A DNA stretch of 64,000 nucleotides. It comes from Kitasatospora aureofaciens (GTDB taxonomy: Bacteria > Actinomycetota > Actinomycetes > Streptomycetales > Streptomycetaceae). Positions 15,822-24,015 of this stretch are shown piece by piece (positions within the stretch are counted from its first letter, which is position 1; the number at the start of each line of letters is the position of its first letter). The DNA lies in NCBI GenBank assembly GCA_000720845.1, contig JODU01000001.1, positions 434,001-498,000 on the forward strand, written 5' to 3'. Both the position numbers and the translations under genes were made by a program. Below the pieces are notes generated by a model, which had not been told where the DNA came from, searched no databases, and saw nothing but the letters and a program-made list of their open reading frames with translations.

Positions 15822-16259
15822 ATGGGCGAGTCCGTACAGGCAGAGGTCATGATGAGCTTTCTCGTGTCCGAGGAGCTCTCTTTCCGCATCCCGGTGGAGC
15901 TGCGCTACGAGACCCGGGATCCCTATGCCGTACGTCTGACCTTCCATCTGCCCGGAGACGCGCCGGTGACCTGGGCTTTCGGCCGGGAGCTGCTGGTCGA
16001 CGGGGTGGGCCGGCCGTGCGGAGACGGTGATGTGCGGATCGCACCGGTCGACCCCGAGCCGCTGGCCGAGGTGCTGATCCGCCTTCAGGTCGGCAGCGAC
16101 CAGGCACTGTTCCGTTCCTCGGCCGCGCCCCTCGTGGCCTTCCTCGACCGCACCGACAAGCTGGTGCCCCTCGGCCAGGAGGGCGCGCTCGCCGACTTCG
16201 ACAGCCACCTCGACGAAGCCCTGGATCGCATCCTGGCGGAGGAACAGAGCGCGGGCTGA
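15822..16259 (+). CDS. ssgA: Sporulation-specific cell division activator SsgA
   Basis: SsgA-like protein (SALP) that triggers septum formation, localises SsgB/FtsZ and branching in Streptomyces. The core from MSFLVSEELSFRIPVELRYE to ILAEEQSAG is full length and includes the family pattern LTFHLPGDAPVTWAFGRELL and LRLDRTDKLVPLG-like segment FLDRTDKLVPLGQ. ATG 15822 gives 145 residues; ATG 15849 or 15852, with AGAGG just before them, give 136 or 135. It lies 100 bases after ssgR, whose product is its known activator, so that gap should hold the ssgA promoter. Confidence 0.95.
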   Translation: MGESVQAEVMMSFLVSEELSFRIPVELRYETRDPYAVRLTFHLPGDAPVTWAFGRELLVDGVGRPCGDGDVRIAPVDPEPLAEVLIRLQVGSDQALFRSSAAPLVAFLDRTDKLVPLGQEGALADFDSHLDEALDRILAEEQSAG

Positions 16260-16307
16260 ACCGTTACGGCAGTTCCGGGGCGGTGGCGTAACGCTTCGCC
16301 GGGCGCC

Positions 16308-17816
16308 TCAGCGCTTACGGCGACGGCCTCGCCCACCACGTGCGGGGGCACCCGGACCCGCGGCGGCCGTGGCCCCCGCCCGGGCCATTCCTTCGGCCGG
16401 CCGGTCCGCCGCCACGACCAGGGCGGCGAGGGCCGTGGTGACCGGCACGGACGCCACCAGGCCGATCGAGCCGACCAGCGTCCGCACGATCTCCTCCGCG
16501 ACCAGTTCGCTGTTGGCGACCGTCCCCACCCCGCTCTGCGCGATCGAGAACAGCAGCAGCAGGGGCAGCGCGGCGCCCGCGTAGGCCAGGACGAGCGTGT
16601 TCACGACCGAGGCGATGTGGTCGCGGCCGATGCGGATGCCCGCGCGGTACAGGCCGCGCCAGCCCATCGTCGGGTTGGCCTCGTGCAGTTCCCAGACCGC
16701 CGACGTCTGGGTGACCGTCACGTCGTCGAGAACACCGAGCGAACCGATGATGACCCCGGCGAGCAGCAGGCCGCTCATGTCGATCGACGGGTACAGACCG
16801 TGGATGAGGCCGGTGTTGTCGTCCGTGTTGCCGGTGAGCGCGGCCCAGCCGATGAAGAGCGACCCGAGCACGCCGATCAGCAACAGCGAGATCAAGGTGC
16901 CGAGCACCGCCACGGACGTGCGGGCCGACAGCCCGTGGCACAGGTACAACGCGATCAGCATGATGGCGCTGGACCCGATCACCGCCACGACCAAGGGGTT
17001 CGAGCCCTGGAGGATGGCGGGCAGGATGAAGAAGTTCAGTAGCAGGAAGCTGATGGCCAGCGACACCAGTGCCATGAGCCCGCGCAGCCGTCCGACGACC
17101 ACGACGGCGAGGGCGAAGATGCCCGCGAGCAGCGCCAGGGGGAGCCGGCGGTTGATGTCGGTCACCGAGTACTGCAGGTCCTTGGGGGCGGAGGGCTCGT
17201 AGGCGACCACCACCTCCTGGCCCTCGTGCAACTGCCGTGACTGGTCCGGCTGCACGATCTCCTCGAAGGTACGGCCCTTGTCGTCGCCGGTGTCGACGCG
17301 GATGGTCGCCCGCTTGCACTCGCCCTTCGCCTGCTGCACCGCCGAGGAGCCCTCGGCGGTGGACGTGTCGCCGGTCGGGGTGCCGCCCGAGGCGTTGACG
17401 GACTGGCAGCTCAGCTCGACCACCTTGGTGACGGTGGCCTGCTGTGTCTGGCGGTCGAAGCCGACCCCGGTGCGTTCGTGCGGTGGTGCGCCGCCCGGCC
17501 ACAGCACCGCGAGTCCGACCAGCACGGCCGCGGCGAAGGGGATCAGGATCGCGGCGATGACCTTGCGCAGGTGCCGGGAGACGGGGGCCGCCGGTCCGTG
17601 TGCGTGCGAGTGCCCGTGCCCGCCGCCCGCGCCGTCCCCGCTTCCCGCACCGTGCCCGCCGCCCGCGCCGGGGCCGTGACCAGCCTCGGATCTGCCGTCG
17701 TTCGCGCCATGGGCGACGACGGGGACGTGGCCGGCTGCCCGGCCGTCGCCCTCTTCGGCGTTCGGTCCGCGGCGGGGCCGGTGCGGCGGGAAGGAGGGAT
17801 GCTGCGGTGTGGTCAC
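16308..17816 (-). CDS. YibE/F-family membrane protein with His-rich N-terminus
   Basis: A 502-residue protein. Residues 1-80 are hydrophilic with a Gly/His-rich stretch ending GGGHGHSHAHG. One membrane helix follows (IAAILIPFAAAVLVGLAVLW), then an extracellular domain of about 110 residues, then seven or so helices with the YibE/F pattern (GLMALVSLAISFLLLNFFILP, GVIIGSLGVLDDVTVTQTSAVWEL). The family has no settled function. The His-rich tail suggests metal binding on the cytoplasmic side, but that is only inference. The start is GTG 17816. It converges on ssgA. Confidence 0.83.
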   Translation of the reverse strand: MTTPQHPSFPPHRPRRGPNAEEGDGRAAGHVPVVAHGANDGRSEAGHGPGAGGGHGAGSGDGAGGGHGHSHAHGPAAPVSRHLRKVIAAILIPFAAAVLVGLAVLWPGGAPPHERTGVGFDRQTQQATVTKVVELSCQSVNASGGTPTGDTSTAEGSSAVQQAKGECKRATIRVDTGDDKGRTFEEIVQPDQSRQLHEGQEVVVAYEPSAPKDLQYSVTDINRRLPLALLAGIFALAVVVVGRLRGLMALVSLAISFLLLNFFILPAILQGSNPLVVAVIGSSAIMLIALYLCHGLSARTSVAVLGTLISLLLIGVLGSLFIGWAALTGNTDDNTGLIHGLYPSIDMSGLLLAGVIIGSLGVLDDVTVTQTSAVWELHEANPTMGWRGLYRAGIRIGRDHIASVVNTLVLAYAGAALPLLLLFSIAQSGVGTVANSELVAEEIVRTLVGSIGLVASVPVTTALAALVVAADRPAEGMARAGATAAAGPGAPARGGRGRRRKR

Positions 17817-17895
17817 CGCCCGATCATCGCAAGAACAAAGGGGGCCCTCTGTTCACCGCGCCCGAATGGGCGTTAGCGTGGAGCCACCTTTGTAC

Positions 17896-18065
17896 ACGCG
17901 GGAGCTCGGAGCACCGGGCTGAGAGGGCGCTGACCTCCGTCCCAGCGATGTTTCACGGGAAACGTCACCGAAGTCGGGTGATGTATCCCACGAAGCGCCG
18001 CCAAACGGAATCCGCTGCGTCGACCGCCGAACCTGTTACCGGGTAATGCCGGCGTAGGGAGTAGG
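17896..18065 (+). ncRNA. TPP riboswitch (THI element) of thiC
   Basis: The two conserved halves of the thiamine pyrophosphate aptamer are present: GGGCTGAGAGGGCGCTGAC near 17935, and AACCTGTTACCGGGTAATGCC followed by GGCGTAGGGA near 18029-18060. The ATG of thiC follows within ten bases, so control is probably at translation, by hiding the ribosome-binding site when TPP is bound. The variable P3 arm is unusually long (about 85 bases) and contains a parS-like palindrome. Confidence 0.93.
17950..17963. promoter_or_regulatory. parS-like ParB site, one mismatch, within the TPP riboswitch
   Basis: GTTTCACGGGAAAC, one base off parS. It lies in the variable P3 arm of the thiC riboswitch, where the palindrome can also form RNA stem. 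Confidence 0.5.
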
Positions 18066-18069
18066 TCTC

Positions 18070-19896
18070 ATGACCATCAAGGACGCACGCACGCCTGCCT
18101 CCGCACAGAACTCCGCACAGAAGTCCACGCAGGACTCCGCTCAGGAGGGCGCCGCGGAGACCACGGAGGCCGGGAAGTCCATCGGCTGGCACAAGGCGTA
18201 CGTCGAGGGCTCGCGCCCCGATCTGCGGGTGCCGGTCCGTCAGGTGCACCTCACCAACGGGCAGTCGGTCACGCTGTACGACACCTCGGGCCCGTACACC
18301 GATCCACTCGTCGACACCGATGTCCGCCGGGGTCTCGCCCCGCTGCGGGAGAACTGGATCGTCGCCCGCGGCGACACCGAGGAGTACGCGGGCCGTCCCG
18401 TCCGTCCCGAGGACGACGGAATCAAGCACACCTCGCCGCGCGGCGGCCTGCGCAACCTCGACGCCGTCTTCCCCGGACGCCCGCGCCAGCCGCGCCGCGG
18501 CAGGGACGGCAACGCGGTGACGCAGCTCGCGTACGCGCGCCGGGGCGAGGTCACTCCGGAGATGGAGTACGTGGCCGTCCGGGAGAACGTCTCGCCGGAG
18601 GTGGTCCGTGAGGAGATCGCCGCGGGACGTGCCGTGCTGCCCGCCAACGTCAACCACCCCGAGATCGAGCCGATGATCATCGGCAAGCGGTTCCTGGTGA
18701 AGGTCAACGCCAACATCGGCAACTCGGCGGTGACGTCCTCCATCGAGGAGGAGGTCGACAAGATGACCTGGGCGACCCGGTGGGGCGCCGACACGGTCAT
18801 GGACCTGTCCACCGGCCGCAACATCCACACCACCCGCGAGTGGGTCCTGCGCAACTCCCCCGTCCCCATCGGGACCGTGCCGCTCTACCAGGCCCTGGAG
18901 AAGGTCGACGGCCGGGCCGAGGAGCTGACCTGGGAGGTCTACAAGGACACCGTGATCGAGCAGGCCGAGCAGGGTGTGGACTACATGACGGTCCACGCGG
19001 GCGTGCGCCTGGCGTACGTACCGCTGACCGCGAACCGCAAGACCGGCATCGTCTCGCGCGGCGGATCGATCATGGCGGCGTGGTGCCTGGCGCACCACAA
19101 GGAGTCGTTCCTGTACGAGAACTTCGAGGAACTCTGCGAGATCCTCGCCGCCTACGACGTCACGTACTCCCTCGGTGACGGCCTGCGTCCGGGGTCGATC
19201 GCGGACGCCAACGACGAAGCGCAGTTCGCCGAGTTGCGCACCCTCGGGGAACTCAACCGGATCGCCAAGCGTTGCAACGTACAGACCATGATCGAGGGCC
19301 CGGGACATGTCCCGATGCACAAGATCAAGGAGAACATCGACCTTCAGCAGGAGATCTGCGATGAAGCTCCGTTCTATACGCTCGGCCCGCTGACGACGGA
19401 CGTCGCGCCGGCGTACGACCACATCACCTCCGGCATCGGTGCCGCGATGATCGCCTGGTGGGGCACGGCCATGCTCTGCTACGTCACGCCCAAGGAACAT
19501 CTGGGCCTGCCCAACCGTGACGACGTCAAGACCGGCGTCATCACCTACAAGATCGCAGCCCATGCCGCCGACCTCGCCAAGGGTCACCCAGGTGCACAGG
19601 AGTGGGACGACGCGCTGTCGGACGCCCGGTTCGAGTTCCGGTGGGAGGACCAGTTCAATCTGGCCCTCGACCCGGACACGGCGCGGGAGTTCCACGACGA
19701 GACACTGCCGGCCGAGCCCGCCAAGACGGCCCACTTCTGCTCGATGTGCGGGCCCAAGTTCTGCTCGATGAAGATCTCGCAGGACATTCGCCGGGAGCAC
19801 GGGAGCAGCAAGGGCGAGATCGAGGAGGGAATGGCGCAGAAGTCGAAGGAGTTCGCGGCGGCGGGCAACCGCGTATACCTGCCGATCGCGGACTGA
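18070..19896 (+). CDS. thiC: Phosphomethylpyrimidine synthase ThiC
   Basis: Radical-SAM-type enzyme that rearranges 5-aminoimidazole ribotide to HMP phosphate, the pyrimidine part of thiamine. The 608-residue protein has the ThiC core (VNANIGNSAVTSS, WGADTVMDLSTGRNIH, HAGV, GDGLRPGSIADANDEAQ, EGPGHVPMHKI) and the [4Fe-4S] motif Cys557-x2-Cys560-x4-Cys565. The N-terminal 40 residues are a Gln/Ser-rich tail. Expression is controlled by the TPP riboswitch directly in front of it. No other thiamine gene is in the window. Confidence 0.97.
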   Translation: MTIKDARTPASAQNSAQKSTQDSAQEGAAETTEAGKSIGWHKAYVEGSRPDLRVPVRQVHLTNGQSVTLYDTSGPYTDPLVDTDVRRGLAPLRENWIVARGDTEEYAGRPVRPEDDGIKHTSPRGGLRNLDAVFPGRPRQPRRGRDGNAVTQLAYARRGEVTPEMEYVAVRENVSPEVVREEIAAGRAVLPANVNHPEIEPMIIGKRFLVKVNANIGNSAVTSSIEEEVDKMTWATRWGADTVMDLSTGRNIHTTREWVLRNSPVPIGTVPLYQALEKVDGRAEELTWEVYKDTVIEQAEQGVDYMTVHAGVRLAYVPLTANRKTGIVSRGGSIMAAWCLAHHKESFLYENFEELCEILAAYDVTYSLGDGLRPGSIADANDEAQFAELRTLGELNRIAKRCNVQTMIEGPGHVPMHKIKENIDLQQEICDEAPFYTLGPLTTDVAPAYDHITSGIGAAMIAWWGTAMLCYVTPKEHLGLPNRDDVKTGVITYKIAAHAADLAKGHPGAQEWDDALSDARFEFRWEDQFNLALDPDTAREFHDETLPAEPAKTAHFCSMCGPKFCSMKISQDIRREHGSSKGEIEEGMAQKSKEFAAAGNRVYLPIAD

Positions 19897-19906
19897 GCGC
19901 ACGGGC

Positions 19907-19946
19907 GCGGGGAGCAGGGCAGCCGCGGGGTCGGCCCTCTCCCCGC
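19907..19946 (+). terminator. Hairpin after thiC
   Basis: GCGGGGAG plus AGGGC can pair with GGCCCT plus CTCCCCGC with a small bulge, starting about ten bases past the thiC stop. No U-tract. It separates thiC from the following gene, which has its own start signals. Confidence 0.5.
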
Positions 19947-19975
19947 CGGGGGGTCCGGCTCGGCAGACTGGACGC

Positions 19976-21436
19976 ATGACAGCCATCTCCCTGAGCAAGG
20001 GTGCCAACGTCGCCGTCGACTCCCCCGCGGTCCGCGCCGAACTGGTGTGGTCCGCGGGGCCGGGCGTTCCCGAGGTCGACGCCTCCGCGCTGCTGCTCAC
20101 CTCGGCCGGTCGGGTGCGGGACGACGGCGACTTCGTCTTCTACAACCAGCCCCGCCACGCATCCGGCACGGTGCGCCACCTGGGCAAGCGGGTCGGCCCC
20201 GGCGCGGGTGACACGACCGATGCCGTCGAGGTGGATCTGCGGTCGGTCGAGGCGGCGGTCGAACGCATCGTCCTGTGCGCCTCGGCGGACGGCGGCACCT
20301 TCGGCCGGGTTCCGGGGCTGTCGCTGCGGCTGCTGGACGCCGCTACCGGCACCGAACTGGCCCGGTTCGACATCACGGCCGGGACGGAGAAGGCGCTGGT
20401 CGGCGGCGAGTTGTACCGGCGCCAGGGGACGTGGAAGTTCCGTGCGGTCGGACAGGGATACGCCTCCGGTCTGGCGGGGCTGGCGACCGACTTCGGCATC
20501 ACCGTGGACGAGGACGCTCCCCCGGCGACGGCGACGGCGACGGCGACGGCCGCGACCCCGGCCACCGCCCCGCCGACGGCTGCTCCGGCGCCCCCGCCGA
20601 CAGCTCCCCCGGTGCCCACCCCACCGGCGACGCCCGTGCCACCACCGGCCCCGGCCTCGCCCGCCACCGGCCCCCGTCTCACCAAGGGCGAGGACCGCCT
20701 GCCCGTGGACATGCGCAAGCGGCTGTCCCTGCGCAAGGAGCAGGTCGCGGTCAGCCTGAGCAAGCACGGGGCGGCCGGGGTCACCGCACGCGTCATCCTC
20801 GTACTGGACGCTTCCGGGTCCATGTCCTTCCTCTACTCCAAGGGCGTCGTCGCGGACGTAGTGGAGCGGATGGCCGCCGTCGCGGCGCAGTTGGACGACG
20901 ACGGGGAGATGCAGGCGTGGACCTTCGCCTCCACCCCGGCGCGCCTGCCGGACCTGCGCCTGGGCGAGCTGCCCGAGTGGCTGCGGCTGCACGTGCGCGT
21001 CGGGGAGATCAGCCTGTTCCGGCGGGGCAGGAAGAAGGGTCTGCACCCCGACCAGGTCGACATGCGGGCGGTCGGCATCCAGAACGAGGAGCAGAAGGTG
21101 ATCGCAGAGGTCCGGGCCTTCGTACGGGACCACCCGGCACCCGTCCCCACCCTGGTGCTGTTCTTCTCCGACGGCGGTGTCTACCGCAACGCCGAGATCG
21201 AGCGGGAGCTGCGGGAGGCCGTGGAGGAGCCTGTCTTCTGGCAGTTCGTGGGGCTCGGGCGGGCCGACTACGGGGTGCTGGAGCGGTTCGACACCCTGCC
21301 GGGCCGGCGCGTCGACAACGTCGGTTTCTTCGCCGTCGACGACATCGGCACCGTACCGGACCCGGAGCTGTACGACCGTCTGCTGTCCGAGTTCCCGTCC
21401 TGGATCACTGCCGCCGGCCGGGCGGGCATCCTCTGA
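19976..21436 (+). CDS. TerD-domain / von Willebrand A-domain fusion protein
   Basis: A 486-residue two-domain protein. Residues 1-180 are a TerD fold (ISLSKGANVAV, DDGDFVFYNQPRHASG, DLRSVEAAVERIVLCAS, FRAVGQGYASGLAGLATDFGI), found in stress and tellurium-response proteins that bind calcium. A Pro/Ala/Thr linker (about 180-240) leads to a vWA domain with the MIDAS motif DASGSM near residue 275, as in TerF-type proteins. A CAGACT -10 hexamer ends seven bases before the ATG, so the transcript is probably leaderless. The ligand and role are unknown; the Ter group is often tied to stress or phage defence. A convergent membrane-protein gene follows. Confidence 0.85.
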   Translation: MTAISLSKGANVAVDSPAVRAELVWSAGPGVPEVDASALLLTSAGRVRDDGDFVFYNQPRHASGTVRHLGKRVGPGAGDTTDAVEVDLRSVEAAVERIVLCASADGGTFGRVPGLSLRLLDAATGTELARFDITAGTEKALVGGELYRRQGTWKFRAVGQGYASGLAGLATDFGITVDEDAPPATATATATAATPATAPPTAAPAPPPTAPPVPTPPATPVPPPAPASPATGPRLTKGEDRLPVDMRKRLSLRKEQVAVSLSKHGAAGVTARVILVLDASGSMSFLYSKGVVADVVERMAAVAAQLDDDGEMQAWTFASTPARLPDLRLGELPEWLRLHVRVGEISLFRRGRKKGLHPDQVDMRAVGIQNEEQKVIAEVRAFVRDHPAPVPTLVLFFSDGGVYRNAEIERELREAVEEPVFWQFVGLGRADYGVLERFDTLPGRRVDNVGFFAVDDIGTVPDPELYDRLLSEFPSWITAAGRAGIL

Positions 21437-21460
21437 ACCGCTGCCCGCCCGTGCCGGTGG

Positions 21461-22327
21461 CTACTCGGGCCGGTGTTCCGGGCCACCGAAGTCCGGGCTG
21501 CTGTAGTCCGGGCTCGAGTAGCTCGGGCGCGGCCCGGCGTCGGGGCCGCCGTCGGGACTCGTGAACCCGGGACGGCCGTAGCCGAGGTGCGGCATGCGGC
21601 CGCCGCTCGGGGTGGCCGGTCCCGTGCGGTGCAGTGCCGCCGTGCCCGGTTCGCTGAGCGCGTCCCGCAGGAAGGGCAGGATGCCCCGTTCCAGCAGCGC
21701 CTCGTGCCAGGCATCCCTGGCCCGGGCCACCTCCTCGTCGCGGGCGTCGTAGAAGCCGGACTCGGCCGAGGGGCGGTTGCGCAGAGCCGTGAGCAGCAGC
21801 CCCACCGCGGCGACGAGGATCGCCACCGCGGTCACGGCGCCGAACACCCATCCCGTGGTGAGCATGGTCTGCGCGAAGGTCTGCCCCGGGTCGAGCATCT
21901 TCAGCAGGTAGCCGACCAGCAGGAATATCGCCGCGGCGGTGCCGGCCAGGACCGGCGCCAGGACGGCGACGACGGCGACGGCCCCCGCGCCGGTCGCCTC
22001 GGCCATCTCGCCCATGGTGGCGGCGAGTCCCCCCGCGCCCGTGCCCTGCTCCTCGGAGCCGGATTCGCGCGTGGCGGACGACGGTCCCGAGGGCGCCGGG
22101 TGGCGCAGTTCCTCGCGGACCTTCACATAGTGCTGGTACTCGGTCGTGGCCGCCGCCGTGATGAGGGCGGTGGCGTTGAGTGCCATGGTGCGCAGTTGTT
22201 CGGAGTTGAGCCGCTGACCGACAGCGGCCAGCTCCGGGCGGTGTGGTGCGGAGCGCAGCGCCTCATCGAGGATCCGCTCGTAGTCTGGGCGGTCCTCGTT
22301 CGACAGGTGCTGCGGAACGCTGTTCAT
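21461..22327 (-). CDS. Membrane protein of unknown function, two helices
   Basis: I do not recognise the family. The 288-residue protein has a hydrophilic N-terminal part (residues 1-110), two membrane helices at about 115-145 and 155-185 (VVAVLAPVLAGTAAAIFLLVG and TGWVFGAVTAVAILVAAVGLLL), and a long C-terminal tail that ends in Gly/Pro/Ser repeats (PSYSSPDYSSPDFGGP). It begins after GGGGGA six bases before ATG 22327; an ATG two codons upstream is less well placed. It converges on the TerD-vWA gene and lies downstream of the metallophosphoesterase gene. Membership of a Ter-linked set is only a guess from position. Confidence 0.72.
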   Translation of the reverse strand: MNSVPQHLSNEDRPDYERILDEALRSAPHRPELAAVGQRLNSEQLRTMALNATALITAAATTEYQHYVKVREELRHPAPSGPSSATRESGSEEQGTGAGGLAATMGEMAEATGAGAVAVVAVLAPVLAGTAAAIFLLVGYLLKMLDPGQTFAQTMLTTGWVFGAVTAVAILVAAVGLLLTALRNRPSAESGFYDARDEEVARARDAWHEALLERGILPFLRDALSEPGTAALHRTGPATPSGGRMPHLGYGRPGFTSPDGGPDAGPRPSYSSPDYSSPDFGGPEHRPE

Positions 22328-22479
22328 GTGCATCCCCCGATGCTCCGTAGGGCTTGGGGCTCGCATGCCAACGAGCCGTCGGGCAGAAACGGAGGGGAGC
22401 CTGCTACGGATAAGCCGATGGTAGAGCGGTGACGGTGGAGGGTGACAGGGGGTTTCCAGAAATTGGGTGCCGCTCTGTA

Positions 22480-22507
22480 CGGACGGCACCGCCGCAAACG
22501 CCGTCCG
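22480..22507 (-). terminator. Hairpin between the phosphoesterase and membrane-protein genes
   Basis: CGGACGGC pairs with GCCGTCCG across a 12-base loop, just past the stop codon of the metallophosphoesterase gene on the minus strand. Confidence 0.55.
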
Positions 22508-22515
22508 GTGAAGGG

Positions 22516-23607
22516 TCAGGCGTCCAGCGGCAGTTGCTGGACCAGCAGCTTTCCGGCCATGGTCACGCCGCCGTCCATGGCGATGGCCAGGCCGTCCGCG
22601 TAGACGTGCGGTCCCTCGACCACGGTACGGGTGTCGTCCTCGCCGTCCTCGGAGCCGACTTCGCCCAGCAGGTAGGGGATGGGGCTGTGGCCGTGGACGA
22701 TCCGGGTGCCGCCGTACGTGTCCAGCAGTGAGCGCACGGCGTCGGCGCCGCCCTCGTCGCGGAAGGAGAAGCGCTTGGTGAACTTGCGGAACAGGTCCCA
22801 CACCTCCTCCGCGTCATTGCGCGTGAGCGTCTCGCGGACGGTGTCGTTGACCTCTTCGATGGAGCGGCCGTAGTCGAGGTAGGTGGTGGCGTCCGAGTGG
22901 ACCAGGAGGTGGCCGTCGACCTCTTCCATGGCGTCGAGGCGGGCCATCCACTGCAGGTGGTGGTCCTGCAGGCGGTCCATGTCGGTCTTCTGGCCGCCGT
23001 TCAGCAGCCAGGCGGCCTGGAAGGTGGCGGTGCCCGCCCCGGAGTTGACGGGTGTGTCGCCGAACCGCTTGGCGCCGAGCAGCAGCAGTTCGTGGTTGCC
23101 CATCAGCGCCTTGCAGTAGCCGCCGGCCGCGGCGGCCTCGGCGGACAGTCGCATCACCAGGTCGATGACGCCGATGCCGTCCGGTCCCCGGTCGGTGAAG
23201 TCGCCGAGGAACCACAGCCGGGAGGTGCCCGCGCACCACTGGCCGGCCTCGTCGACGAGGCCCTTCTCCCGCAGCGCGGCCAACAGTTCGTCGAGGTAGC
23301 CGTGCACGTCGCCGACGACGAACAGGGGGCCCTGGCCGGTGGCCGGCTGCTGCACCGCGGCCGGTACGGGGTCGACCGCGACCTGGACCGTGTCACCCCG
23401 ACGGATGATGGGCAGATCGCGCTGAGTGGGTGTGTAGCCCTCGGGCAGGGCCTCCTCGAGCCCCTCCTCGGAGGGCGGCGCGGACTCACTCACGTGCGTG
23501 CCGGGGGCAGCGTACGGAGCGGTCTCGTGGACGTACGCGGGTACCCGGAAGTCGCGTACCGTCGCCGTCCGCTCCACCTCGGGTCCCTGACCGGCCCCCT
23601 GAGTCAT
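22516..23607 (-). CDS. Calcineurin-like metallophosphoesterase
   Basis: Two-metal phosphoesterase of 363 residues. The N-terminal 95 residues are unstructured; the catalytic motifs are GDVHGY (about residue 112), GDFTDRGP, GNHE, VHSD and GHSPI, the full set for this superfamily. It resembles the symmetrical (PPP-like) Ser/Thr phosphatases or Ap4A hydrolases, but substrate is open. I chose ATG 23607 because GGTGGAGGGG precedes it by a few bases. It is transcribed toward the membrane-protein gene. Confidence 0.87.
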   Translation of the reverse strand: MTQGAGQGPEVERTATVRDFRVPAYVHETAPYAAPGTHVSESAPPSEEGLEEALPEGYTPTQRDLPIIRRGDTVQVAVDPVPAAVQQPATGQGPLFVVGDVHGYLDELLAALREKGLVDEAGQWCAGTSRLWFLGDFTDRGPDGIGVIDLVMRLSAEAAAAGGYCKALMGNHELLLLGAKRFGDTPVNSGAGTATFQAAWLLNGGQKTDMDRLQDHHLQWMARLDAMEEVDGHLLVHSDATTYLDYGRSIEEVNDTVRETLTRNDAEEVWDLFRKFTKRFSFRDEGGADAVRSLLDTYGGTRIVHGHSPIPYLLGEVGSEDGEDDTRTVVEGPHVYADGLAIAMDGGVTMAGKLLVQQLPLDA

Positions 23608-24015
23608 CGACCCCTCCACCATCGCGCCGCATCTGCACCGCTTCGGACTGCCTGGTCGCAGCGGCCCGCGGTGTGTGGGCCCATCATAGGAATGCGGATC
23701 GCGCTGTGTGATGACCCAGGGGTGGTGAATCAGGACAGGACTCCGGTTCGGTGCGGCTTTCGCCCCGATTGGGCCTGGCTTCGCCCGTCCGTGACCGTGG
23801 GCCACCCGTGTTCCGGACGTGGCGGGTGTGGTCTTCGCCGCCCTGTTTCGCGTCGTTCCGCGGTGCGGTCGTTGCGCGTCGTCGCCCTTGGCCGCCCCTC
23901 CGCGCGCCCCGCTCCGACCGGGACGTGCCGCCGCGCGGTGTGCCGCCGCTCGGGGCCCGCCGGCCGGGGGGCGTACGTACGGCCCCCGGTCCCGCACGTG
24001 CGCCCCGGGCCCGCC
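23608..24015. other. 408-bp gap between the LacI and phosphoesterase genes
   Basis: No gene is supported. Both flanking genes run on the minus strand, so this holds the phosphoesterase promoter and, near 23963-23990, a palindrome (CCGGGGG...CCCCCGG around CGTACGTACG) placed to terminate the LacI transcript. It is extremely GC-rich. Confidence 0.6.
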
